Source: a virus. From it: 28,868 bases of DNA. Below are positions 22,301 through 28,868 of this stretch, in pieces (within the stretch, counting starts at the first letter, position 1; each line of letters starts with the position of its first letter). Both the position numbers and the translations under genes were made by a program. Under the pieces are notes generated by a model. That model searched no databases, was not told the origin of the DNA, and saw only the letters and a program-made list of their open reading frames with translations. The DNA is taken from IMG/VR virus record IMGVR_UViG_3300018481_000059, positions 1 to 28,868 of that record; one strand, written 5' to 3'.

Positions 22301-24597
22301 GTCTTCTGGTATTGGGAGGGTTGCTGGCGGCTACAGGTGTCGGTGGGGTGGCGTTGGTTGTCTTTGCGGCATCACTGATTATCGTTGCTGCTGCAATCTA
22401 TGTTATGGCGCTTGCTATGGAGAAGCTCGGCGCGATGTCATGGTCTGACATCGGTGCTGCTATTGGTGGATTGACGCTCTTGTTCATCGTCCTAGCACTC
22501 GGTGGCGCGTTGTCTCCGCTTATTCTGTTGCTTGGCGCTGCGTTGATTGTTCTCGGTGTTGGTGTGCTAGCTATCGGTGCTGCTATATTAATGGCTGGCG
22601 CAGGAATGTACTCTTTCGCCGAAGCTATCGAGAAGCTGTCTGAGATCGATGCTGAGGGTATCGACAGGGTCACTGAAAACCTGGAGCGGCTTCTGGAGCT
22701 TATTCCAAAGCTTGCTGAGGAAGCGGCTTTGGGCATCGTTGCGTTCGTAACAACGCTTGGTGAGCACACTGGCGAGATGAGCGACGCTGTCGGTAATATG
22801 ATCGAAGCGATGGCTGAGCGACTTGCAGAAGACACACCAATTATCGTAGAAGCCTTCGGCACGATGATCGTCGATACGCTTACAGCAATGGCCGACTTTG
22901 TTCCCGACATGGTTCAAGCCGCTGCAGATCTTATTGTGGGTCTGCTCAACGGTATTACAGACAACGCCGGACGAGTTGCAAAAGCAGGTACCGACACATT
23001 AATCGCCTTTATGCGAGGCATCGGTGATAATAGTGGACGCCTTATCGATGAAGGCATGAAGCTGATCATCAAGTTCCTTGTTGGTCTTCGGATTGCAATC
23101 GAGAAAAACATGCCTCAAATTGTGGCAGAAGCCAAGAAGATTGGCGAAGCGATTATCGATGGTATTACCGAAGGTCTCTTCGGTGGTTCAAGTGAAGTTG
23201 ATAGCGCAGCCAATTATGTTGCCGGAAAGGCGCTCGCTTCGGCTCGTCAAACTCTTGGTGTTAAGTCCCCGTCGAAGAAGTTCATTGAAATCGGCCAGTT
23301 CGTGGTTAAGGGTTTCGTCCAAGGATTGACGGGAGACAAGACCTCAGTCACCAAGGCAGTCAATGATATGCTGGGCAAGTTCAACGATGTTCAGTATGAT
23401 GCTAATCGTCGAGCAGAAGCAGCTCGAGAATCGCTTCGAAAGCTTTATGCTGCTCGCGAGAAGGACTGGCATGCCATTCAGAAGCAGGAACAAGCTTTGG
23501 CGATGGCAAATTATGAGATGTGGAGAACAGGCCAGGCCGAAGAGCGTCTTATTAATCATCTGAAGGCACATCGTCATAAGCTTATGCAGTTGGCTGATGC
23601 ACAAACTCTTAATACCAAGAAATTGGATGAAGCCAACGATAAGCTAGCGGATGCCAAGAAGCTCCGCGATGACTACATGGCGAGCACCAAGGAAGATCTT
23701 GCTGATCGTCCTGAGTTCACTGCTCAGACAAACCTCACGAAGTATATTGCTGACTTCGAGCGTCAGATTGCTGACACTCAGAAGTTCGCTACCGCAGTTG
23801 CAGAACTTCGTAAGCGTGGTCTGAATGACACCATGTACAAGGAGCTGATCGCCAAGGGTCCCGAGGCAATGCCATTTGTGCAACAGCTTCTAGATCAGGG
23901 CACCGAGGGCGTCACCAAGCTCAACACTCTCGGCACTAGTCTCGATAAGGTGGCTGGGGATCTCGCTACTACGGCTTCGAAGGCTCTTTACCAGGCTGGT
24001 GTCGACTCGGCACAGGGTCTGGTGGATGGGCTTAAGAAGAAGGAAAAGGAGATCGCCGACTACATGCGCTGGCTGGCTTCGGTTATTTCTTCGGAGATGA
24101 AGAAGGCTCTCGGCATCCGTTCGCCGTCGAAGATATTTGAGGAGATCGGAAAGCAGACCACGCAGGGTTTCGCCAACGGTCTACTCAAGTCTTCTTCGGA
24201 AGTGGATAAGTCGACAGATAAGGTCGGTCAGACTGCTATTAACAGCATGCGAAAGACGCTTGCTGGTCTGGGCGACGCAATTACCGGAGAGATGGACATG
24301 GTTCCGGTTATTTCTCCAGTGCTGGATCTCAATGCTGTCCGAAAGGATGCTTCTCTGCTGAGTTCGATGTTGGCTGTGAAGCCGATCGATATTACAGATC
24401 AGATGGCAAAGGCAAGCGATGCGGCAGCAGGCCTTCGAGACAATCAGCTTGCTCTCGAGGAACTTACTGCAGTTGGAGCTGGCGAAACGATTAACTTCAC
24501 TCAGAACAATTATTCGCCTAAGGCTCTGTCCAGTGCGGAAATTTACCGCAACACCAACAACCAGCTGTCGAGAGCGAAGGGAGCTCTGGCTACGTAA
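19300..24597 (+). CDS. Tape measure protein, 1765 aa
   Basis: ATG 19300 overlaps the preceding stop. The length, the position before the distal tail genes and the composition identify it. The N-terminus is helical (F-I-D-K-A-R-S-T-L-D-A-L, T-Q-G-M-A-E-L-G-A-Q), followed by conserved Y-H-Q-K-L-T-S-V-Q-T-I-M-N-A-T-G and the T-N-A-G-V region. Residues about 720-1120 hold roughly seven hydrophobic repeats. Two S-P-S-K-x-F motifs with I-G-x-x-x-x-x-G-F-x-x-G-L (around residues 1324 and 1608) are standard in tape measure proteins. Coiled-coil stretches occupy 1360-1480. At about 0.15 nm per residue it predicts a tail near 265 nm. It sets tail length and is ejected with the DNA, and its hydrophobic part may insert in the membrane. 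Confidence 0.93.
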   Translation: MSSIDERVVEMKFENSGFIDKARSTLDALRSLKDGLKLDGSAKGMQQATQGMAELGAQTSYIAGQFSALQAIAFGALTTIGTQALTMGQQLVSGLTIGPVSEGLSDYHQKLTSVQTIMNATGKSIEEVDGYFRQLDEYADKTIYNLSDMTSAFAKFTNAGVALDVSVPAIQGIANMTALAGQNAGAASIAMYNLSQSIAGGYLTRIDFKSLELANIATKEWKDYMIQAAVAAGELERKADGTYTIVASGSDKAHTANALFIDGLQEGWATTDVLLGVLGDYADVTTDIGRKAMAAAQDVKSFPMMMETLKAAVGTGWTDTFEILLGNVEESKELFTGLTLAIGGFLGNIGNARNELLQTWKDSGGRTVLIEGLTAAFQALGDILAPIGRAFRDIFPKTTAVDLLNITEAFRDWARTLKPSADAMRNIRETARGFFAVLDIGWEFIKAGIGFLSEMFGVIFQGSGDILDVTSNVGDFLVSIHDVIVEGELFQKFFERVGEILTPVINFIRGLVGAIGEFLGVGGDTTDLMSEFNEVGENMGEIADDAREAWEKFVDYLKRIGETLRPIGEGIMEFFRDIIEAVAGFLQGLSFDDVLQGVGVGAFAVIANALRKFLAGFSLESLFGSGEQPGWIQRISDALDQLTDSLQSMQNALNGGALLGIALAVGILALALIGLAGVPQDDLVGALIVLSLLMGVLTGVAKFMSNMELQNTGNLIAVSAALILISIAVTLLASAVKSLADADPKGLARGLASVIALLAIVVGISKYFTVGKTEGMIEAGIALILLAAAIKILASAVKDLSSLDWDELAKGLLGTAVLITALALFTKFGKFKHFGVASGTGLVLLATSILILGEALEKIAELDWHELARGMAGFVVALGVMVGALYVLKKTKTSIRPTDTLSFILIATSMLIVGEALEKLAELDWENFAKSLVSMGVALALMTGALVFIPKGAVFSGVALILAATSLLIVGEALEKLGEMSWSDILAGLAVMTVAMALIGGLLVLGGLLAATGVGGVALVVFAASLIIVAAAIYVMALAMEKLGAMSWSDIGAAIGGLTLLFIVLALGGALSPLILLLGAALIVLGVGVLAIGAAILMAGAGMYSFAEAIEKLSEIDAEGIDRVTENLERLLELIPKLAEEAALGIVAFVTTLGEHTGEMSDAVGNMIEAMAERLAEDTPIIVEAFGTMIVDTLTAMADFVPDMVQAAADLIVGLLNGITDNAGRVAKAGTDTLIAFMRGIGDNSGRLIDEGMKLIIKFLVGLRIAIEKNMPQIVAEAKKIGEAIIDGITEGLFGGSSEVDSAANYVAGKALASARQTLGVKSPSKKFIEIGQFVVKGFVQGLTGDKTSVTKAVNDMLGKFNDVQYDANRRAEAARESLRKLYAAREKDWHAIQKQEQALAMANYEMWRTGQAEERLINHLKAHRHKLMQLADAQTLNTKKLDEANDKLADAKKLRDDYMASTKEDLADRPEFTAQTNLTKYIADFERQIADTQKFATAVAELRKRGLNDTMYKELIAKGPEAMPFVQQLLDQGTEGVTKLNTLGTSLDKVAGDLATTASKALYQAGVDSAQGLVDGLKKKEKEIADYMRWLASVISSEMKKALGIRSPSKIFEEIGKQTTQGFANGLLKSSSEVDKSTDKVGQTAINSMRKTLAGLGDAITGEMDMVPVISPVLDLNAVRKDASLLSSMLAVKPIDITDQMAKASDAAAGLRDNQLALEELTAVGAGETINFTQNNYSPKALSSAEIYRNTNNQLSRAKGALAT
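21450..22680 (+). repeat. About seven tandem hydrophobic repeats inside the tape measure gene
   Basis: Units of about 55-63 codons, each with a hydrophobic helix (A-L-I-L-x-A-x-S-x-L-I-V-G-E-A-L-E-K) and L-[DG]-[WE]-x-x-[WL]-A-x-G-L. Best-preserved copies start near 21640, 21820, 22010 and 22175 and retain base-level similarity (GCCACGTC followed by CTTATT). Flanking copies near 21460, 22358 and 22545 are more diverged. Confidence 0.75.
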
Positions 24598-25418
24598 TGC
24601 TAACTAGGGTCGAAGTTAGAACTCGTCGGGGCACTCTTCTAACTCTTCCACTTGATGACGTGGAAAGTGGTTATATTCTTGCTGGAGTCGAAGGTTTGGA
24701 TCCAGTCAAGGCAACGCTTGTGTCTTCTAGTTTCGCGAACAAAGACGGTGCACAGTACCAGAGTGCTCGTCGCGAATCACGAAACATGAAGCTTAAGCTG
24801 GAACTCGAGCCGGACTACGTTACCAACAGTGTGGAGTCATTGCGACGGAATCTATATTCCTACCTGATGCCGAAGCATGAAGTTGATCTGCACCTCGTGT
24901 TCGATGATGGTCTCGAGGTGGACATTACCGGAAGAGTTGAATCGCACGAAGCTCCGGTATTCACGAAGGAACCAGCGGTAGACGTCTCGTTGATGTGTTT
25001 CGAGCCAGATTTCATCGACCCAAATCTGGTTACGATCAACGAGACGTCTACCGAACTGGATATCGAAACAGAAATTGAGTATGTCGGTAACGTCGAAACG
25101 GGTTTCGTATTTACCATGGAACTCGATCGAGATGAATCGGCACTCACGATCTATCTTCGAAAGCCCGATGGCACGATGCAGCAGATCGACTTTGCTGCAC
25201 CGTTGCTTGACGGTGATATTCTTCGAATCAGTACGATCGATGATGCAAAGGGCGCATGGCTGACCAGAGCCAGTGTTGAAAGCTCTATATTGTATGGCAT
25301 TTCGCCTCAGTCAGCCTGGCCTCAATTCGAGCAGGGAACGAATGGCTTGCGCGTCTATGCTACTGGAGCGACGATTCCCTACACCATTGAGTACATCACT
25401 AGGTACGGAGGTTTGTAA
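24597..25418 (+). CDS. Distal tail protein (Dit-like), 273 aa
   Basis: ATG 24597 overlaps the tape measure stop by one base (TAATG). The N-terminal part has R-R-G-T-L-L-T-L-P-L-D-D, G-Y-I-L-A-G-V-E-G-L-D-P-V-K-A-T-L and D-G-A-Q-Y-Q-S-A-R-R-E-S-R-N, followed by beta strands with D-I-T-G-R-V-E-S and F-E-P-D-F. This is the order seen in siphovirus distal tail proteins that form the ring between tail tube and hub. The C-terminal half is a second beta domain that may bind a carbohydrate or act as a fibre dock. It comes right after the tape measure gene and before the Gp37-like hub, the usual order. Confidence 0.78.
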   Translation: MLTRVEVRTRRGTLLTLPLDDVESGYILAGVEGLDPVKATLVSSSFANKDGAQYQSARRESRNMKLKLELEPDYVTNSVESLRRNLYSYLMPKHEVDLHLVFDDGLEVDITGRVESHEAPVFTKEPAVDVSLMCFEPDFIDPNLVTINETSTELDIETEIEYVGNVETGFVFTMELDRDESALTIYLRKPDGTMQQIDFAAPLLDGDILRISTIDDAKGAWLTRASVESSILYGISPQSAWPQFEQGTNGLRVYATGATIPYTIEYITRYGGL

Positions 25419-26608
25419 TGGAGGTGTATATTCTCGACGCTCTCCTCCGTCGTGAGGTTGTCGTAGACAAGTTCGTCTCGCTTATCTGGTCGGAACGCTG
25501 GAAAGAGATTGGCGATTTCGAATTACTATTGCACTCAACGACAACTAACCGAGGTCGCTTCATCACAGGCAAACGTTTGGCGACAAACGAGTCATATTAT
25601 GTAATGACGGTGGAGACTGTCGAGGATACCACTGATTCTGAAGGTCGACGCTTGCTGAAAGTCAAGGGTCGTTCGCTAGAAGCTATATTAGAAGATCGTT
25701 CAGCAATGGATCCGACCAACTTCATTACCGGCGAAGTGAATTGGCATCTTACAGGTTTGCCAAAAGCCATCGCTCAAGAGATGTTCACGGATATTTGTGT
25801 GACGGGGACTCTAGATGCTAACGACATCATCCCCTTCTTGGGCAGTGGCGCCTTATTTCCCGCAGACAACATTCCGGCGCCAGACGATGCTATCGATTGG
25901 TATCAACCACCGGCTCAATTGTATGACGCCATCAAAGAGATCTGCGATATTTATGAGATGGGCTTCCGACTGGTTCGTAATCCGTATACGAATCTTCTTC
26001 GGTTCGACATCTATACCGGCAGCGACCGAACACTGTCTCAGTCGATTCTGCCAGCAGTCATATTCTCACCAGAACTTGAGAATCTGCAGAACACCACAGA
26101 GCTTTCGACCATCTCACAGACAAAGAATGCCGTATACATCATTACAGAGGTCGCCGGATCATATTACTACCAATTGGTGTTCGACGAGAACGTAGACCCC
26201 GACGTTGAAGGATTCGAGCGTCATATTCTGACAATGACGGTAACTCTGGATGAGGAAGAGATCACCACAATTCCTGCCAGCATTTATACCGCATTGCAGC
26301 GACGGGGTAAGGATGAACTAACTAAGCATCGGGCATTTACTGCCTTCGATGGTGAGATCAGTCAGCGAAGCCAGTACAAGTATCTCACCCATTATTTCCT
26401 TGGCGATCTCGTCGGGATGCAGAATTCTGAAGGTAACGTCAACAACATGCGTGTTACTGAGCAGATCTTTGTCTCAGATGCTGAAGGCGATCGTTCTTAC
26501 CCGACTTTGGCGATCAACAACTTTGTCGAACCAGGTTCTTGGGCTGCTATGGGCTTCCGAGTTTGGGAAGACATGGGCCTTACCGAGTACTGGGAAACCA
26601 TGCCATAG
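25418..26608 (+). CDS. ReqiPepy6 Gp37-like tail hub protein, 396 aa
   Basis: ATG 25418 overlaps the preceding stop (TAATG), with GGAGGT seven bases upstream. N-terminus: V-Y-I-L-D-A-L-L-R-R-E-V-V-V-D-K-F-V-S-L-I-W-S-E-R-W, then G-D-F-E-L, R-F-I-T-G-K-R-L and V-K-G-R-S-L-E-A-I-L. This order (diagonal W-S-E-R-W ... G-D-F-E-L ... G-R-S-L) marks the Siphovirus ReqiPepy6 Gp37-like family, the actinophage counterpart of the tail-associated hub. It likely forms the base of the tail tip, below the distal tail ring. No lytic domain is visible in it, so any tail peptidoglycan hydrolase must be elsewhere. Confidence 0.84.
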   Translation: MEVYILDALLRREVVVDKFVSLIWSERWKEIGDFELLLHSTTTNRGRFITGKRLATNESYYVMTVETVEDTTDSEGRRLLKVKGRSLEAILEDRSAMDPTNFITGEVNWHLTGLPKAIAQEMFTDICVTGTLDANDIIPFLGSGALFPADNIPAPDDAIDWYQPPAQLYDAIKEICDIYEMGFRLVRNPYTNLLRFDIYTGSDRTLSQSILPAVIFSPELENLQNTTELSTISQTKNAVYIITEVAGSYYYQLVFDENVDPDVEGFERHILTMTVTLDEEEITTIPASIYTALQRRGKDELTKHRAFTAFDGEISQRSQYKYLTHYFLGDLVGMQNSEGNVNNMRVTEQIFVSDAEGDRSYPTLAINNFVEPGSWAAMGFRVWEDMGLTEYWETMP

Positions 26609-26622
26609 CGAAGGAGGTAAAC

Positions 26623-26859
26623 ATGGCTATTGGCGATGCAGCTATTGCAGCAGGTTACACAATCGTTCCCGATACTGGGGAAGAAGGCCGAGTTCGCTGG
26701 GGCGGTCAAGAGATCAATCGTACTCGAGACATCATTGCGCTCGTCAAGTCGCTTATTCCAAGCGGTAAGGCTGCGTATCGAACTGCCGCAGGTATCTCAT
26801 CGGGAACAGCCGAGCCATCCGGTGGTAACGACGGCGATATTTACTTCAAGATCGTCTAA
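26623..26859 (+). CDS. Small tail-tip protein, unknown function, 78 aa
   Basis: ATG 26623 is fixed by a strong GAAGGAGGTAAAC; a longer reading from 26539 would overlap the Gp37-like gene and is rejected. The short protein starts G-D-A-A-I-A-A-G-Y-T-I-V, has a R-V-R-W-G-G-Q-E-I-N-R-T-R-D segment and ends S-G-G-N-D-G-D-I-Y-F-K-I-V. Similar G-D-I-Y ends are seen in small proteins or fibre segments of phage tails. Located between hub and FN3 protein, so a tail-tip link is likely. No domain family recognised. Confidence 0.7.
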   Translation: MAIGDAAIAAGYTIVPDTGEEGRVRWGGQEINRTRDIIALVKSLIPSGKAAYRTAAGISSGTAEPSGGNDGDIYFKIV

Positions 26860-26864
26860 CCGCT

Positions 26865-27839
26865 ATGACCGACTATAAGTGGACTATCGGCACCGGCGAC
26901 GAGATGATGATTCGGGATACCGGAACACTCGTCGAATTCTGGTTTCACTCAGATGCTTCTACCTGGAATAATGACCAGAACTATTCATATACGGTTAATG
27001 GAGCCACCGCTTCAGGCACATTTGTTCTTAATAGTGGTGGTGGATGGCATCGAATCGGTTATTCGAATGTCACAACCGATCAAACCGTTAGTTTCACCAT
27101 TTACGACGAGGGGCTGGGATGGCCAACGTCGACGCGCACGCAGTTCATTGACCGAACGTCCATCCCTAGTCCACCGTCAACGCCAACGTTCCAACTCGTT
27201 GACACCGATTCCGTACGAATCCACTTTAGCGATGGAGCGAACAATGGCGCAGCAATCGACTCGAGACAGATTAGTGGCAGTAGCAACCCTGCTTCAGTTG
27301 GCTCGGGAGCACGAACAGCCAATTCAGGGTACGTCTGGGACAGTCTTGCGTCGAAGACGACGTACTATTTCTGGGCCCGCACCCATAACGTCAAGGGCTG
27401 GTCTGCTTGGTCCGCCCGAGGAACTGTCACAACCCATGGTGTCCCCGACGCACCCGATGCTGTAGTTCTATCTGAAGTCAAGCAGAGCTCGGTCAAAGCA
27501 GTATTTACCGGGAACGGTACTGGCGGTGTATCTATTCTTGAATGGCAGATCGGATACGGAAAGAATTCTACGACGCCGGAGTCATTCGTAACTGGTTACA
27601 ACTTGACCATATCTGATCTCGACCCGGGAAAGACCTACTATTTCTGGGCAAGAGGCAGAAACACCTATGGCTGGGGTCCGTGGTCTACTCGTGTTCAGAC
27701 AACTCTTATTGCGGGCGCTCGAGTGAATGATGGTGGAGTATGGAAAAGAGCGGTCCCATACGTAAAGGTCGCGGGGGTTTGGAAATTGGCTCGACCTTGG
27801 GTGAAAAGCGCTGGCGTTTGGAAGGAAACACCGTCATGA
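26865..27839 (+). CDS. Minor tail protein with two fibronectin type III domains, 324 aa
   Basis: ATG 26865, five bases after the previous stop, has no clear ribosome binding site of its own and may depend on coupled translation. An N-terminal beta domain (1-100) is followed by two FN3-like units: about 104-192 (P-S-T-P-T-F-Q-L-V, S-K-T-T-Y-Y-F-W-A-R-T-H-N-V-K-G-W-S) and about 193-285 (P-D-A-P-D-A-V-V-L, G-K-T-Y-Y-F-W-A-R-G-R-N-T-Y-G-W-G). The C-terminus has three short W-K repeats (V-W-K-R-A-V-P-Y-V-K-V-A-G-V-W-K), common at the ends of actinophage tail proteins. Likely binds surface carbohydrate or host envelope. Confidence 0.85.
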   Translation: MTDYKWTIGTGDEMMIRDTGTLVEFWFHSDASTWNNDQNYSYTVNGATASGTFVLNSGGGWHRIGYSNVTTDQTVSFTIYDEGLGWPTSTRTQFIDRTSIPSPPSTPTFQLVDTDSVRIHFSDGANNGAAIDSRQISGSSNPASVGSGARTANSGYVWDSLASKTTYYFWARTHNVKGWSAWSARGTVTTHGVPDAPDAVVLSEVKQSSVKAVFTGNGTGGVSILEWQIGYGKNSTTPESFVTGYNLTISDLDPGKTYYFWARGRNTYGWGPWSTRVQTTLIAGARVNDGGVWKRAVPYVKVAGVWKLARPWVKSAGVWKETPS

Positions 27840-28324
27840 GTTCCACCCCAGGATCAGGCAAGCGTTTTCGTAAGGAGGATTTCTGGGGTCTTCGTCAGTT
27901 CAAACGACACAGTCTTGTTCTTACAGTCGCTGGTATCGGTTACATGCTTACGGGCATTACCTATATTCTGGCCGAACCAACTGAAAACCGTAAGATTGCC
28001 CTGGCGATTGCGTTTGAGTGGTTCCCGATCGAATTCTGGGGATCAGTGTTTGTTCTTGCAGGATTGGTGGCTGTCATATCTTCGAGATGGCCACCGGTTA
28101 ACGACACATGGGGGTATCTGCCACTTACCGGATTGTCTGCTGGTTGGGCTGCTACCTACGCAGCGGGGGTGATATTTGATGACTCCCCGATCTCCAATCT
28201 TACCGGCACGCTAAACTGGGGGCTGTTGGCCTTCGTATGGTGGGGCATATCTGGGTTTGTGAATCCAGATAAGACTGTAGTGGTGGTGATTACTGACGAT
28301 GACAAGGGAACAAGTACTAGGTAG
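27836..28324 (+). CDS. Membrane protein with four predicted segments, 162 aa
   Basis: ATG 27836 overlaps the tail gene stop (ATGA), with AAGGA ten bases upstream; an earlier ATG at 27740 lies deep inside the tail gene and is rejected. Hydrophobic segments are near residues 26-46, 60-85, 95-118 and 124-145. The C-terminus is acidic (I-T-D-D-D-K-G). No enzymatic motif. It sits at the start of a lysis-type cluster with a membrane-anchored coiled-coil protein and a holin, so it could be an accessory holin or antiholin, or a membrane protein that changes the host surface. I cannot choose between these. Confidence 0.68.
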   Translation: MSSTPGSGKRFRKEDFWGLRQFKRHSLVLTVAGIGYMLTGITYILAEPTENRKIALAIAFEWFPIEFWGSVFVLAGLVAVISSRWPPVNDTWGYLPLTGLSAGWAATYAAGVIFDDSPISNLTGTLNWGLLAFVWWGISGFVNPDKTVVVVITDDDKGTSTR

Positions 28325-28802
28325 CATCATCATCTCGCTTATTGCCGCTACTGCAACATGGCTTGCTTCTCGAGCAGCTTCAAAAGCCTCGGTTAAGAAT
28401 GCTGTCACATCTTCTCGGGCTGTGATGGAAGAAGAGGCATATCAACGTGCTAGAACTTATGACGTAGAGACAATTCGTCGTCAGGATGAGGAAATTGACG
28501 AGCTGAGAGAGAATCAGAAAGCCCTCAATGCCGACGTCAAAATGGTGAACATCGAGAATGAGCGGCTACATCAAGAAAACCGTCTTATTCTTCAGGACAA
28601 CTATCGTCTCCGTGGTGAACTTCTCTGGATGAGAAAGAGAATCGTACGTCTCGAGCGAGGTCTTCCTGCTGCGCCGCTCAGTAATATTCAAGAGCGGGAG
28701 ACGGATACAAACCCTATGATGCCCGAACAGGTACAGACAGATCCTATGATGAGGGAGATATTAGAGAATGGCAGAAACCACAAAGACCAAGAGACTCAGT
28801 AA
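28299..28802 (+). CDS. Membrane-anchored coiled-coil protein, 167 aa
   Basis: ATG 28299 overlaps the preceding gene by 26 bases. One N-terminal transmembrane segment (about residues 8-26, L-G-S-I-I-I-S-L-I-A-A-T-A-T-W-L-A) is followed by a long coiled coil (about 55-125, with D-E-E-I-D-E-L-R-E-N-Q-K-A-L and L-R-G-E-L-L-W-M-R-K-R-I-V-R-L-E-R) and a polar tail. Such proteins often sit directly before the holin in actinophages and may act in lysis timing. It overlaps the holin start by 35 bases, which suggests coupled translation. Confidence 0.72.
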   Translation: MTREQVLGSIIISLIAATATWLASRAASKASVKNAVTSSRAVMEEEAYQRARTYDVETIRRQDEEIDELRENQKALNADVKMVNIENERLHQENRLILQDNYRLRGELLWMRKRIVRLERGLPAAPLSNIQERETDTNPMMPEQVQTDPMMREILENGRNHKDQETQ

Positions 28803-28868
28803 TAAGGTCTATAATGCGCTTAAGTGGATTGCTCTGATTGTTCTGCCAGCTCTAGCAACGCTATATTC
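28768..28868 (+). CDS. Holin, N-terminal part (continues past window)
   Basis: ATG 28768 lies inside the end of the previous gene; GAGGGAGATATTAGAGA upstream offers a ribosome binding site. The visible 33 residues have a basic start (K-T-K-R-L-S-N-K-V-Y-N) and then a hydrophobic helix, L-K-W-I-A-L-I-V-L-P-A-L-A-T-L-Y. The K-W-I-A-x-I-V-L-P-A-L-x-T-L-Y pattern is familiar from small holins of Gram-positive phages, which open the inner membrane for the endolysin. The frame remains open to the window end. The matching endolysin may be the one at the other end of the window. Confidence 0.7.
   Translation, partial: MAETTKTKRLSNKVYNALKWIALIVLPALATLY

Noticed and set aside
22398-22910. Antisense open frames opposite the tape measure gene (also 20430-20897, 21426-21911)
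   Set aside because: Ser/Ala/Ile-rich translations reflecting the complementary codons of a hydrophobic repeat region; no ribosome binding site and no fit with an all-plus-strand operon.
27740-27836. Earlier start for the four-segment membrane protein
   Set aside because: The added 32 residues are the out-of-frame reading of the W-K repeats of the FN3 tail protein; ATG 27836 with ATGA overlap and AAGGA is the natural start.
28170-28190. GGTGATATTTGATG, also found at 8207-8220
   Set aside because: At 8207-8220 it is the start region of a gene; here it is inside the membrane protein gene in another frame with no open frame of use behind it. Treated as coincidence.
1-28868. Integrase, attachment site, repressor, tRNA or small terminase subunit
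   Set aside because: None could be recognised on either strand; temperate or strictly lytic lifestyle therefore cannot be decided from this window.

Overview
The window is the structural (head and tail) region of a tailed double-stranded DNA phage or prophage with a long non-contractile tail (siphovirus type). All supported genes lie on the + strand, are tightly packed, often overlap by 1-4 bases (ATGA, TAATG), and have strong AAGGAGG-type ribosome binding sites. Several features point to an actinobacterial host: an endolysin with three CW_7 (CPL-7) wall-binding repeats, a ReqiPepy6 Gp37-like tail protein, a prohead protease fused to the major capsid protein, and frequent GTG/TTG starts. Base composition is visibly mid-range rather than very GC-rich. 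I cannot name the host genus. No integrase, repressor, tRNA, CRISPR array or insertion sequence was seen.

Layout. 1-757: C-terminal part of an endolysin, then a 20-bp stem-loop. 856-1621: a head-tail adaptor and a small membrane/Arg-rich protein, both upstream of the terminase. 1639-3496: a two-part protein carrying two copies of a short tag, then a 2H phosphoesterase. 3512-5356: large terminase. 5353-9521: eight consecutive small genes, seven carrying near their N-terminus the tag H-[YF]-G-x-x-G-M-[KR]-W-G-[VIQ]-R and one carrying a truncated copy. 9570-13600: portal, protease-capsid fusion, and two connector/terminator-type proteins. 13612-16970: three paralogous major-tail-type proteins interleaved with a tail assembly chaperone-like gene and a tail fibre. 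16983-19303: collar-domain fibre, a small protein, an HK97 gp10-like tail completion protein. 19300-24597: 1765-aa tape measure protein. 24597-27839: distal tail, Gp37-like hub, a small tail protein, and a fibronectin type III tail protein. 27836-28868: membrane protein, membrane-anchored coiled-coil protein and the start of a holin.

The most interesting part is the tag system. Nine intact copies and one broken copy of the same short module are joined to otherwise unrelated protein bodies (a zincin-like metallopeptidase, membrane proteins, basic helical proteins, an alpha/beta protein) between terminase and portal. Together with a recurrent phi-x-H-A-D motif shared by the tagged proteins and the protease-capsid linker, this suggests a tag for packaging protein cargo into the prohead, possibly with processing by the prohead protease. 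That role is inference. Other notable items are a 942-bp removable cassette bounded by 65-nt direct repeats, in-frame internal translation starts in two large genes, a 19-bp long-range RNA helix that would hide the ribosome binding site of the tail chaperone gene, and the three major-tail paralogues.

No non-coding stretch exceeds 300 bases; the longest (758-855) holds the stem-loop and a ribosome binding site.
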